Part shown: positions 16,111-23,495 of the stretch, piece by piece
How the letters are laid out: every line of letters begins with the position of its first letter
Numbering within the stretch: the stretch's first letter is position 1
From: Aldehydirespirator sp965221215
Lineage (GTDB): Bacteria; Actinomycetota; Acidimicrobiia; Acidimicrobiales; Aldehydirespiratoraceae
Direction: 5' to 3'
Assembly (NCBI GenBank): GCA_965221215.1
Contig: OZ244872.1
Location: 2,108,001 to 2,172,000 of the forward strand
Length of the DNA stretch: 64,000 nucleotides
Translations under genes and position numbers: made by a program
The notes under the pieces: generated by a model
The model's database searches: none
Seen by the model: only the letters and a program-made list of their open reading frames with translations
Told to the model about the DNA's origin: nothing

Positions 16111-16886
16111 ACGCCCTGGGCCTTACCGCGCTGGTGGCCGTGGCGCTAATGGCTGGGTGCTGGCTGGTGAGCCTGCCCAAGCGCGACGTGTCGATCGTGG
16201 ATCCGCTGTGGCCGATGGTGTTCGTGGCCGCGGCCTGGTCGCTGTGGCTGTGGGGCAACGGAGCCGGCGGCGGCCGGGCCCAGCTGATGCTGGTGATGGT
16301 GTCGGTGTGGGGGCTGCGGTTGGGCGTCCACCTCGGCGCCCGCAAGTGGGGCGAGCCCGAGGACTACCGCTATCAAGCCCTGAGACGGCGCCTGCAGCCG
16401 TTCTGGCTGTGGAGCCTGCCGGTGGTGTTCATTCTTCAAGCCGCTCTGGCGGTGGTGGTGTCGCTGCCGCTGCAGGCGGTGCTGGCCGACCCCGAGCCGT
16501 CGCCGCTGGGGTGGCTGGACTGGGCGGGCGCGGCAGTGTGGGCGGTCGGGCTGGCCTTCGAGTCGGCCAGCGACGAGCAGCTCCGCCGCTTCACCGCCGA
16601 CGGCGCCAACCACCGCGAGGTCATGGACCGGGGCCTGTGGCGCTACAGCCGCCACCCCAACTATTTCGGCGACAGCGTGGTGTGGTGGGGCATCGGGGTC
16701 GTCGCGGTGGCCGCCGGGGCGTGGTGGACTCTCGTCGGCCCGCTGGTCATGACCGTGCTGCTGTTGAAGGTGTCGGGGGTGGCGGTGCTGGAGCGCACCA
16801 TCGGCAAGCGCCGCCCCGGCTACGCCGAGTACACAACCCGCACCAGCACCTTCGTGCCCATGCCGCCCCGCCGCGTCAACCGGTAG
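16107..16886 (+). CDS. DUF1295 / steroid 5-alpha-reductase-like membrane protein
   Basis: A 259-residue integral membrane protein with about six or seven hydrophobic helices. The hallmark is the C-terminal LWRYSRHPNYFGDSVVWWG block near residue 175, found in DUF1295 and related isoprenylcysteine-methyltransferase/5-alpha-reductase folds, followed by ERTIGKRRPGYAEY. Members are thought to reduce or modify lipid substrates with NADPH. The GTG start at 16107 overlaps the KAS III stop (GTGA), so co-translation with that enzyme is expected. The last codons (RVNR, stop) are repeated exactly 112 bp downstream. Confidence 0.85.
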   Translation: MNALGLTALVAVALMAGCWLVSLPKRDVSIVDPLWPMVFVAAAWSLWLWGNGAGGGRAQLMLVMVSVWGLRLGVHLGARKWGEPEDYRYQALRRRLQPFWLWSLPVVFILQAALAVVVSLPLQAVLADPEPSPLGWLDWAGAAVWAVGLAFESASDEQLRRFTADGANHREVMDRGLWRYSRHPNYFGDSVVWWGIGVVAVAAGAWWTLVGPLVMTVLLLKVSGVAVLERTIGKRRPGYAEYTTRTSTFVPMPPRRVNR

Positions 16887-17003
16887 CGGCCTGCGTTCGG
16901 CGGAGAGCCACGCCCCGACCAAGCGACCGTCCGCACCGAGCGCGCACACAGATGGGCAAGACCCATGCGGGAGGCCACCCAGCCGCGTCAACCGGTAGCG
17001 GCC
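16870..17003 (+). repeat. 22-bp direct repeat of the DUF1295 gene's 3' end
   Basis: Positions 16870-16891, which include the last four codons and the TAG of the DUF1295 gene, recur without mismatch at 16982-17003. The 90 bp between the copies holds no recognisable gene. It is one of several cases here where the end of a gene is echoed a short distance away. Confidence 0.85.
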
Positions 17004-17028
17004 CACGCCGGCGTTACCATCGCTGGCC

Positions 17029-17691
17029 ATGAGCTTTCGCACTGAGTTTCTCGACGAGGCCCTCGCCGACTACATCCGGATCCACTCCACCCGCCCCGAC
17101 GAGGTGCAGCGAGACCTGATCGAGGTCACCGCCGCCCTCGGAGATGCCAGCGTCATGCAGATCGGCCCCGATCAGGGCGCCTTCATGACGATCCTCACCA
17201 CCCTGCTCGAGCCGCAGTTCGCGGTGGAGGTGGGCACGTTCACCGGCTATTCGGCCCTGTCCGTGGCCAAGGCGCTGCCGTCGGGCGGCCGGCTGCTCTG
17301 CTGCGACGTCTCCGAGGAGTGGACCGCCATCGCCCACCGGCACTGGGAGCGGGCCGGGGTGGACGACCGCATCGACCTGCGCATCGGCCCGGCGCTGGAC
17401 ACACTGCGCTCCCTTCCCTCTGCGCCTACCGTCGACTTTGCCTTCATCGACGCCGACAAGGCCTCCTACATCGCCTACTACGAGGAGCTGCTGCCCCGCC
17501 TGTCGGAGCGGGGAGTGATACTGGCCGACAACGCACTGTGGGACGGGCATGTGGCCGACCCCGACCGGACCGACCCCACCACCGAGCAGCTGCGGGCCTT
17601 CAACGCCCACGTCGCCAACGACGAGCGGGTGCTGGTGGCGCTGCTGCCAGTGGGCGACGGCCTGTCGATGATCACCCGCCGCCCCGCCTGA
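17029..17691 (+). CDS. SAM-dependent O-methyltransferase, caffeoyl-CoA OMT family
   Basis: A 220-residue class I methyltransferase. SAM motif I is AVEVGTFTGYSALSVA (about residues 65-80), motif II LLCCDVSEEW, and the metal-binding Asp motif FAFIDADKASYIAYYEELL, followed by DNALWDGHVADP, as in cation-dependent catechol/caffeoyl-CoA O-methyltransferases. The length is typical. These enzymes methylate vicinal hydroxyls on small aromatics; the substrate here is unknown. It stands 26 bp after the echo copy of the DUF1295 tail. Confidence 0.9.
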   Translation: MSFRTEFLDEALADYIRIHSTRPDEVQRDLIEVTAALGDASVMQIGPDQGAFMTILTTLLEPQFAVEVGTFTGYSALSVAKALPSGGRLLCCDVSEEWTAIAHRHWERAGVDDRIDLRIGPALDTLRSLPSAPTVDFAFIDADKASYIAYYEELLPRLSERGVILADNALWDGHVADPDRTDPTTEQLRAFNAHVANDERVLVALLPVGDGLSMITRRPA

Positions 17692-17693
17692 CC

Positions 17694-17712
17694 AGAGGCC
17701 GAGCAAAGAGGT
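17694..17712 (+). repeat. Edge fragment of the dispersed gene-end element
   Basis: AGAGGCCGAGCAAAGAGG starts 3 bp after the O-methyltransferase stop and matches the outer edge of the family, in the orientation that follows a gene end. The core is missing. The remaining 40 bp to the convergent FAH-family gene show nothing definite. Confidence 0.5.
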
Positions 17713-17750
17713 GAGCTAATCCGGCCCTCCGGTCGGACCGCGGCGGGCGG

Positions 17751-18530
17751 TCAGGCGGGGTCGAGAGCGACTGGATTCGACAGCACGCCGATGCCGGTGA
17801 TCTCCACATCGACGACGTCTCCGAGGACGAGCTGACAGGTCGAGTCAGCTCCCATCCACAGCACGTCGCCGGGATGGAAGGTGATGTAACGCGACGCCTC
17901 GACCATGAAGTCCCACGGGTCGAAGACCATGTCGCCGGTGTCGAAAGTGGCCCGGACCTCGCCGTTCACGCGCACGGTGGTGGTCTGGGCCATGGGGTCG
18001 ACGTCGGTTTCGATCCAGGGACCCATGGGCTTGAAGGTGTCGCTGTTCTTGCTGCGCCAGAAGGAACGGTCCGAGCGCTGCCACTCGCGGGCGCTCACGT
18101 CGTTGCCGATGGTCCAGCCGAACACCGACTCCTGCGCCTCGGCCCGCGATGCATTGCGCAGGCGGCGGCCGAGAACGGCCACGACCTCGCCCTCGGCCTC
18201 GAAACGGCCGGTCACGTCGGGCGGCACGAGTATGGACTCGCCGTGTCCGACCAGGGCATTGTTCGCCCGGTAACCCACCTCCGGACGATCAGGCACGGCG
18301 ACGTCCCGTCCCGCCGCTATCTGCTCCTCGATGTGGCGCCGGTAGTTCAGGCCGACCGCATAGAACACGAACGGCACCACCGGCGGCAGGAAGGCCAACC
18401 CCTCCAACGCTCGGAATCGCTCGACGACGGGGGCGCCCTCGAGGGGAGAGCTACGCAGCACATGGACCGCGTCGTCGTCCACCCGGACCCAGCGGATCTC
18501 GCCGTCGATAGAGATTCGTCCGTACCGCAT
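17751..18530 (-). CDS. Fumarylacetoacetate hydrolase (FAH) family protein
   Basis: A 259-residue metal-dependent hydrolase or decarboxylase. The family motifs are FYAVGLNYRRHIEE, then RFEAEGEVVAVLGRR, where the Glu pair and a later Asp bind Mg or Mn, and FGWTIGNDVSAREWQ. A catalytic His is expected in NYRRHI. The C terminus is GDVVDVEITGIGVL. Members act on beta-diketo acids or on oxaloacetate and related ring-cleavage products. It stands alone, convergent with the O-methyltransferase and separated from nagB by a dispersed element. Confidence 0.87.
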   Translation of the reverse strand: MRYGRISIDGEIRWVRVDDDAVHVLRSSPLEGAPVVERFRALEGLAFLPPVVPFVFYAVGLNYRRHIEEQIAAGRDVAVPDRPEVGYRANNALVGHGESILVPPDVTGRFEAEGEVVAVLGRRLRNASRAEAQESVFGWTIGNDVSAREWQRSDRSFWRSKNSDTFKPMGPWIETDVDPMAQTTTVRVNGEVRATFDTGDMVFDPWDFMVEASRYITFHPGDVLWMGADSTCQLVLGDVVDVEITGIGVLSNPVALDPA

Positions 18531-18544
18531 CGGAAGCGAGCCAG

Positions 18545-18715
18545 CCTAAGAGGCCGAGCAAACGGACGGGCGAATCCAGCCCATACGGGCGAGGCCGTGG
18601 CCCGAGCGGCCCGTGAGCGAAGCGAACAAGAGCGGGAATGGCACCGGTGCGACGCGACCAGCTCACGCTTGTTCGCGCTCGCTTCAAGAGACCGAGCGAG
18701 TGAGTCCTGAGGAGG
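18545..18715 (+). repeat. Dispersed gene-end element, copy 7
   Basis: The edge AGAGGCCGAGCAAACGG starts at 18548, the hairpin arm GGCCC/ATAC/GGGC lies near 18580, and the core is at 18607-18636. A second, diverged half-copy in the other orientation (18660-18703) runs into the 3' end of nagB, whose final codons and TGA are made of the element edge. The element fills the whole gap between nagB and the FAH gene. Confidence 0.78.
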
Positions 18716-19421
18716 CCCACCGGTCCAGCACCACCATGACCCTCGGATGGAGCTGCAGAGCCGAAGCTGGGATCTCAGCGGTGACGGGTCCCTCCAGGGC
18801 TCGGGCCACGGCCTGGGCCTTGCGCTCCCCGCATGCGACCAGCACGAGTAGCGCGGCGGCACTGATAGTGGCGATGCCCTGGGTGATGGCTCGGGCGGGC
18901 ACGGACCGTCCCGCACCGAAGAAGCGAGCGTTGTCGGCCCGGGTCTGCTCGCTCAACTCGACCACCCGGGTAGCGCTGTCCAGCGGAGATCCCGGCTCGT
19001 TGAAGGCGATGTGGCCGTTGGCACCGATGCCCAGCAGCTGCAGCCCGATGGAGGCCTCCCGCACCTGCCGCTCGTAGCGGGCGCACTCCGCGACCACATC
19101 AGGCGCTTGGGGGTTGGGGCCGTGGACGGCGCCGGAGCCCATGTCGACCTGACCGGCCAGCAGCCGGTGCACCACGTTGCGGTAGGCGCACGGATCGTCG
19201 TGAGCGACATCCAGGTACTCGTCGAGAAGATAGGCGTCGACGCGAGCGAAGCTCAGGCCCTGCTCGCGGTGGCGCCGCACCAGTTCGACGAACACTGCCT
19301 CCATCGTCTGGCCGGTGGCCAGGCCTAGAGCAGGCCGCGGTGCGGATGCTATGTACCGCTCAACGAGATCAGCGGCCACTCGTGCGGCTGCGGCTGCAGA
19401 CTCGCTTACGACGACCCTCAC
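18684..19421 (-). CDS. nagB: Glucosamine-6-phosphate deaminase NagB
   Basis: A 245-residue aldose-ketose isomerase/deaminase that turns glucosamine 6-phosphate into fructose 6-phosphate and ammonia. GLATGQTMEAVF binds phosphate, YLLDEYLDV carries the catalytic Asp, and LGIGANGHIAFNEPGS carries the Asn/His/Glu catalytic set. The GTG at 19421 overlaps the preceding kinase stop (GTGA). The last residues (RSVS) are encoded by the edge of a dispersed element. It is the last gene of the catabolic operon that begins at 27215. Confidence 0.93.
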   Translation of the reverse strand: MRVVVSESAAAAARVAADLVERYIASAPRPALGLATGQTMEAVFVELVRRHREQGLSFARVDAYLLDEYLDVAHDDPCAYRNVVHRLLAGQVDMGSGAVHGPNPQAPDVVAECARYERQVREASIGLQLLGIGANGHIAFNEPGSPLDSATRVVELSEQTRADNARFFGAGRSVPARAITQGIATISAAALLVLVACGERKAQAVARALEGPVTAEIPASALQLHPRVMVVLDRWASSGLTRSVS

Positions 19422-20179
19422 CGCACTACGGCACCAGCGATGCGGCCGACGCGTCGTGACGCGACCGCGGCGCCGACTACACCGGCGTGCATGCCGAGGT
19501 GGGCCATCGAGATGGGCTTGGACAGATCGAGGCTCGAAGCGAACCGGTCGAAGTTCTCGCTCAGCCCGCCGCCCACTACCCAGCGCGACGGGTTGAGCAT
19601 GGCTTCCAGTTCGTTGAAGAAGGGCTGGGCTCGCCGGGCCCATTCGACCGGGGTGAGTTTCTCGGCAGAGATCGCCCTGCCGGACGCGATCTCCTCGAAG
19701 CGTCCGGTCTTGCCCACCAGGCCGCCCAGCTCCGAGTTGGCTATGAGGTCGCCGTTGTGGAGCAGCGCGCTGCCTATGCCCGTTCCGAAGGTCAGCACGA
19801 TGGTCAGCCCATCGGAGCCGATGCCGGCGCAGCCGTAGGTCAGCTCGGCCAGACCGGCGGCATCGGCATCGTTGATGAGCACCGCGTTGGCGCCTTCGGG
19901 ATCTCGCAGCCATGTCAGTGCGCCGTCGTGCTCGAAGGCGCCCGAGAGGTTGGGGGCATGGCGCAGCGACGACCCATCGATGACGCCCGGCAGGGCCACG
20001 CCGACCGGGCCGGACCAGCCTGACGCGGACACGATGCGGCCGATGGCCGACACGACGTCGCCGGGCGTAGCCGTAGGCGGCGTCGGCTCGGAGCGGATGG
20101 CCCCAGCCAGCTCACCTGTGCCCAGATCGACCACCGCGCCCTTGATGCTCGTGCCCCCGACATCTATGCCGAGCTGCAT
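19418..20179 (-). CDS. ROK-family sugar kinase, polyphosphate-glucokinase-like
   Basis: A 253-residue ASKHA-fold kinase. GIDVGGTSIKGAVVDLGTG is the N-terminal phosphate-binding loop; INDADAAGLAE holds the sugar-binding and catalytic Asp; LTFGTGIGSALL and NSELGGL follow, matching the polyphosphate-dependent glucokinases of actinobacteria, where the His after ELG is replaced by Gly here. Its operon position, ahead of nagB and after an ABC importer, suggests it phosphorylates the imported sugar or amino sugar. The phosphate donor (ATP or polyphosphate) cannot be told. The ATG at 20179 is followed by a normal domain start. Confidence 0.87.
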   Translation of the reverse strand: MQLGIDVGGTSIKGAVVDLGTGELAGAIRSEPTPPTATPGDVVSAIGRIVSASGWSGPVGVALPGVIDGSSLRHAPNLSGAFEHDGALTWLRDPEGANAVLINDADAAGLAELTYGCAGIGSDGLTIVLTFGTGIGSALLHNGDLIANSELGGLVGKTGRFEEIASGRAISAEKLTPVEWARRAQPFFNELEAMLNPSRWVVGGGLSENFDRFASSLDLSKPISMAHLGMHAGVVGAAVASRRVGRIAGAVVR

Positions 20180-20189
20180 GTCGGATCCT

Positions 20190-20302
20190 GCGCCGCGGTG
20201 TCTCCCGCTCTCGTTCGCTTCGCTCACGGGCCGCTCGGGCCACGGCCTCGCTCGGCGTCTCGCGTCCCTGCTCACGGACTACTACCTGTCCGCTCGGCCT
20301 CT
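20190..20302 (-). repeat. Dispersed gene-end element, copy 8
   Basis: The core is at 20204-20233; the outer edge AGAGGCCGAGCGGACAGG is at 20285-20302, inside the last codons of the ABC ATPase gene. The element therefore supplies about the last ten residues of that protein and its stop, and fills the gap before the ROK kinase. Confidence 0.8.
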
Positions 20303-21078
20303 GGGTCGGGGTCGCCCGTTCTGGCGCCGGTGATGTAGGCGACCAGGTCGTCTTTGGTCACCTCGCCCACGTCCACCTCCGCCGTCTTGCGGCCCTGGCG
20401 CAGCACCACGGCGCGGTCGCAGACGTCGGTGACGCGGTCCATGTTGTGGGTGATCAACAGAACCGCCACTCCGGCGTCGCGCAGGCTGCGGATGAGTTCG
20501 AGTACCCGGGCCGCCTGCTCCACCCCCAGCGCAGCGGCCGGCTCGTCGAGCAGGACGATCTGCTGTCCCCAAGCAACGGCGCGGCCGATGGCCACCGCCT
20601 GGCGCTGGCCTCCCGACAGCGAGCTCATCGACCGGCGCAACGACGGGATGCGAATGTCGAGCCGGCCCAGTATCTCGCCGGACTCAGCCCGCATGCGCTT
20701 CTTGTCGAGCAGGCCGAGCCGTGCGCCGAGGCGTCCGCCGCGGGTGTGCTCCCGGTTGAGGAACAGGTTCTCGACCACATCGAGGGGGTCGATCACCGCC
20801 AGCGTCTGATGGACGGTCTCGATGCCGAGCGACCGGGCCGTCTCGGGCGAGGCGATGGCCTGGACGGCCCCGTCGATCTTGACCAACCCCGCGTCGGGGG
20901 CGTACACGCCGGAGATGCACTTGACCAGCGTCGACTTGCCCGCGCCGTTGTCGCCGAGCAGAGCCGTGACCCGGCCGTAATGGAGGGTCAGAGCCACATC
21001 GTCGAGCGCCCTGACCGCCCGGAACGACTTGCACAGGCCCTCAACCTCGAGCGCGGCCGTGTCGGACGCGACCGTCAC
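20272..21078 (-). CDS. Sugar-type ABC transporter ATPase, single domain
   Basis: A 268-residue ATPase. Walker A is GDNGAGKSTL, the signature is SSLSGGQRQAVAIGRAV, Walker B VLLDEPAAALG, and the switch His is in LLITHNMD. Carbohydrate importers of this class often have a fused double ATPase; a single domain with DEPAAALG is closer to the FrcA type. It energises the permease encoded upstream in the operon. GTG 21078 overlaps the yhfX-like stop (GTGA). The C-terminal EAERTGSSP is encoded by the dispersed element. Confidence 0.92.
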   Translation of the reverse strand: MTVASDTAALEVEGLCKSFRAVRALDDVALTLHYGRVTALLGDNGAGKSTLVKCISGVYAPDAGLVKIDGAVQAIASPETARSLGIETVHQTLAVIDPLDVVENLFLNREHTRGGRLGARLGLLDKKRMRAESGEILGRLDIRIPSLRRSMSSLSGGQRQAVAIGRAVAWGQQIVLLDEPAAALGVEQAARVLELIRSLRDAGVAVLLITHNMDRVTDVCDRAVVLRQGRKTAEVDVGEVTKDDLVAYITGARTGDPDPEAERTGSSP

Positions 21079-22283
21079 GTTGGACTCCCGACCACGGCCT
21101 CGTCGCCGAACCCGTTCCACACGCCTGCCACCCGGGCCCGGCCCGCGGACACGCCGGCGACGCCCACGACGAAGGTCCGGGTGACGAAAGCCTGGATCCG
21201 GAATCCGAAGACCACGGTCGCGCCCTCGGCCACAGTGCGCGACTCGTCGGGGTGGAGCGGCGCGTAGTAGTCGATGGCCGCGGGGGCGGGCATGTCGACC
21301 GGCACCGGCTCCGTCATGACCTCCGAAGGGTCGTGGGCGACGACGGCTTGCACCTGGTAGTCGCCGAATACCGGGTCGATGTAGAGGCCCCCTCCGAAGC
21401 AGAGGGGCACGCCCTGGTGGATGTGGGCCACCTCACTGAGATAGAGCACTGCGGGCTGCTCGGGGAGGTCTCGCCCCGCGTGGAGGGGGGTGGTGCCGGT
21501 GAGGCCGTGGCCGGGCTCGACCTGGGTCGCACCCGCGGCAGCCAGCATGCCGAGCACCTCGGTGGAGGTGGTACCGGGCGCGTTGATTGCCAGCGTCGGC
21601 GGGCAGGCGGGGTGGCCGCGGGCGATCTCGGCGGCCCGGGCCAGCGTCTCGACGTTGGGGGTGAGGCGGGCCCCGCCCGAAGCGGAGTCGAACAGCAGCG
21701 CCGGGAAGGTGGTCAATCCGGCGAACTCGGCTCCCTCCATCCCGGCGATGCGATCGATCATGGCGGGCAGGTCGTCCAGCCCGACGCCGCCCTCGTGACC
21801 GGCGTAGAACGTGTCTCCCTCGGCGAACACCCGCACCAGCAGCCGCTGCGACCGCCCGAGCCGGTGGGCCGCGGCCGCGGCCTCCTCGGCCTTGTTCTCA
21901 GAGAAGATCGTCCAGTAGTCGGGCTCCAGCCCGGCAGCTTCGCCGGCCTCGGCGCGGGGCACCTGCACGAGATGGCCGACGTGGCCGAGGTTGTGGCCGT
22001 GGCGGGCGATCGGTCGGGCGCAGGCCATGTCCACGGCGACATAGCCGTCGACACCGCCGGCGGTAATGGCGGCCAGCGCCGCTGGGGCCCGGCCGATCTG
22101 CTTGGTCATGGCGTAGACGGTGAGGCCCAGCCGGCGGGCCTGCCGACACAGCCCGGCCGTGTTCGCCTCGATCGCGTCGAGATCGAGAACACAGCTGTTG
22201 GCCGGTATCTGTCCCGCCTGGTGCAGCTGCACCGCAGCCTGCACGAACTGCGGGTTGCGCCTCAGCAGCGACTGCAGGAACAC
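21075..22283 (-). CDS. YhfX-like PLP-dependent amino-acid racemase family protein
   Basis: A 402-residue protein with an alanine-racemase-type N-terminal barrel. CVLDLDAIEANTAGL opens it, VYAMTKQIGRAP holds the expected PLP lysine, HGHNLGHVGHLVQVPRAEA and EPGHGLTGTTPLH follow, and the end RIQAFVTRTFVVGVAG completes a pattern close to my memory of E. coli YhfX. The function of YhfX is not settled. The GTG at 22283 has GGAGG 6 nt upstream. It sits in an importer operon between permease and ATPase genes, so it probably acts on the imported compound or its amino product. Confidence 0.78.
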   Translation of the reverse strand: MFLQSLLRRNPQFVQAAVQLHQAGQIPANSCVLDLDAIEANTAGLCRQARRLGLTVYAMTKQIGRAPAALAAITAGGVDGYVAVDMACARPIARHGHNLGHVGHLVQVPRAEAGEAAGLEPDYWTIFSENKAEEAAAAAHRLGRSQRLLVRVFAEGDTFYAGHEGGVGLDDLPAMIDRIAGMEGAEFAGLTTFPALLFDSASGGARLTPNVETLARAAEIARGHPACPPTLAINAPGTTSTEVLGMLAAAGATQVEPGHGLTGTTPLHAGRDLPEQPAVLYLSEVAHIHQGVPLCFGGGLYIDPVFGDYQVQAVVAHDPSEVMTEPVPVDMPAPAAIDYYAPLHPDESRTVAEGATVVFGFRIQAFVTRTFVVGVAGVSAGRARVAGVWNGFGDEAVVGSPT

Positions 22284-22284
22284 G

Positions 22285-22416
22285 TCAAGCCTCCTTCTGC
22301 TCGCGCCCGTCCAGCGCCACCGCCGGCTCCCCCATCACGTTCTCGCTCTCGCCCAGCACCACTCGCTCCCCCATCAGAACTTGCGCATGCTCAGTGCCAC
22401 CAGTCCGCTCCCCCAT
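22285..22416 (-). CDS. 43-residue repeat-built linker ORF between permease and yhfX-like genes
   Basis: The ATG shares its first base with the permease TGA (TGATG), and the stop is one base before the GTG of the yhfX-like gene. The frame is open throughout and consists of three units starting MGER, MGER and MGEP. Its end (VALDGREQKEA) mirrors the permease end (VALSMREQKET), and part of the middle echoes it again in another frame. I see no fold; its likely role, if any, is to carry ribosomes from one gene to the next. The DNA is a degenerate tandem array of the permease 3' end. Confidence 0.55.
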   Translation of the reverse strand: MGERTGGTEHAQVLMGERVVLGESENVMGEPAVALDGREQKEA

Positions 22417-23417
22417 CACGTCTCCTTCTGCTCGCGCATGCTCAGCGCCACGGCCAGGATGATGATCACGCCCCGGGCGATCAGTTGGTCCGCCACCCGC
22501 AGGCCCATCAGGATCAGGCCGTTGTTGAGCATGGCCATGACCACCGACCCGACGATGGCGCCGGCCACCGAGGCCCGCCCGCCAAACAGGTTGGTGCCGC
22601 CGATGACCACCGCCGCGATCACCGTGAGCAGCAGGTTCTCGCCCAGGTCGTGGCGCCCGATGGCCAGGCGTCCGGCCAGCAGCACGCCCGCGAACGAGGC
22701 CGCTGCCGCGCTGGTCATCAACGCAGTGATGCGAATTCGGTCGGTGCTGATGCCGAGCGCGGCAGACGCGCCGCGGTCGGCCCCCACCGACAGCACATGG
22801 CGACCCCACCGCAGCTGGTGCAGCACCAGATGCCCGATCAGCCCGACCACCACGGTCCAGATCAGCAGCGACGAGATCGGCCCCACCGATCCGGCCCCGA
22901 AGACGGCCAGAAACATGTCGTTGCGGATCGGCAGCGACTGGAGGTTGTTCATGTTGCGGGCAATGCCGCTCACGATTCCGAGCATTCCCAGGGTCACCAG
23001 GAACGACGGAATGCGCACTTTGACCGCGATCAAGCCGTTGACGAGCCCGATGGCGGCCCCGACGGCCAGCGCCGCGGCCGCACCGGCCGCGAACCCGTAG
23101 CTGCCCACCGCCTCGGCCGCCACCAGCGACGACAGGGCGGTGACCGCTCCGACCGACAGGTCGATCTCCGCTGCGGCCAGCGCGAAGGTCATGCCCACCG
23201 CCATCACCGCGATAGGGGCGGCCTGGCGTCCGATGTTGAGGAGGTTGGAGGCGGTGAGGAATCCGTCGTCGTGCAGGATGACTGCGAACAGCCCGAAGAT
23301 CAGCGCTGCGGCCATGTACACCACGTACTGGCGCAGCCCCGGATCCTGGCGCCGCCGTTCCAGCCATCGGTGGGCGCCGGGGTATCGGTGTCCGGCCGCG
23401 GCGGAGTCGTAGGTCAT
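22416..23417 (-). CDS. Sugar-type ABC transporter permease (RbsC/FrcC family)
   Basis: A 333-residue inner-membrane permease with about eight to ten hydrophobic segments. GMTFALAAAEIDLSVGAV (about residues 80-100) and the cytoplasmic coupling stretch with GRHVLSVGADRGASAALGI and GGTNLFGGRASVAGA are hallmarks of the ribose/fructose-type permeases. The ATG at 23417 has GAGGG 6 nt upstream. A strong hairpin separates it from the binding-protein gene upstream, which is usual where the binding protein is made in excess. Confidence 0.92.
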   Translation of the reverse strand: MTYDSAAAGHRYPGAHRWLERRRQDPGLRQYVVYMAAALIFGLFAVILHDDGFLTASNLLNIGRQAAPIAVMAVGMTFALAAAEIDLSVGAVTALSSLVAAEAVGSYGFAAGAAAALAVGAAIGLVNGLIAVKVRIPSFLVTLGMLGIVSGIARNMNNLQSLPIRNDMFLAVFGAGSVGPISSLLIWTVVVGLIGHLVLHQLRWGRHVLSVGADRGASAALGISTDRIRITALMTSAAAASFAGVLLAGRLAIGRHDLGENLLLTVIAAVVIGGTNLFGGRASVAGAIVGSVVMAMLNNGLILMGLRVADQLIARGVIIILAVALSMREQKET

Positions 23418-23445
23418 GGGTTGCCCTCTAAGCCTTCCCTGAGCC

Positions 23446-23476
23446 CCGGCGGCAACTCAACGCTGGTTGCCGCCGG
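23446..23476 (-). promoter_or_regulatory. Intercistronic hairpin between binding-protein and permease genes
   Basis: CCGGCGGCAAC (23446-23456) and GTTGCCGCCGG (23466-23476) are perfect 11-bp arms with a 9-nt loop, and the stem continues outward with one mismatch. There is no T-run. Such hairpins often protect the upstream binding-protein mRNA or partly stop transcription, keeping permease levels low. Confidence 0.7.
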
Positions 23477-23495
23477 AGCTTGGGGGAAGTCTGCC

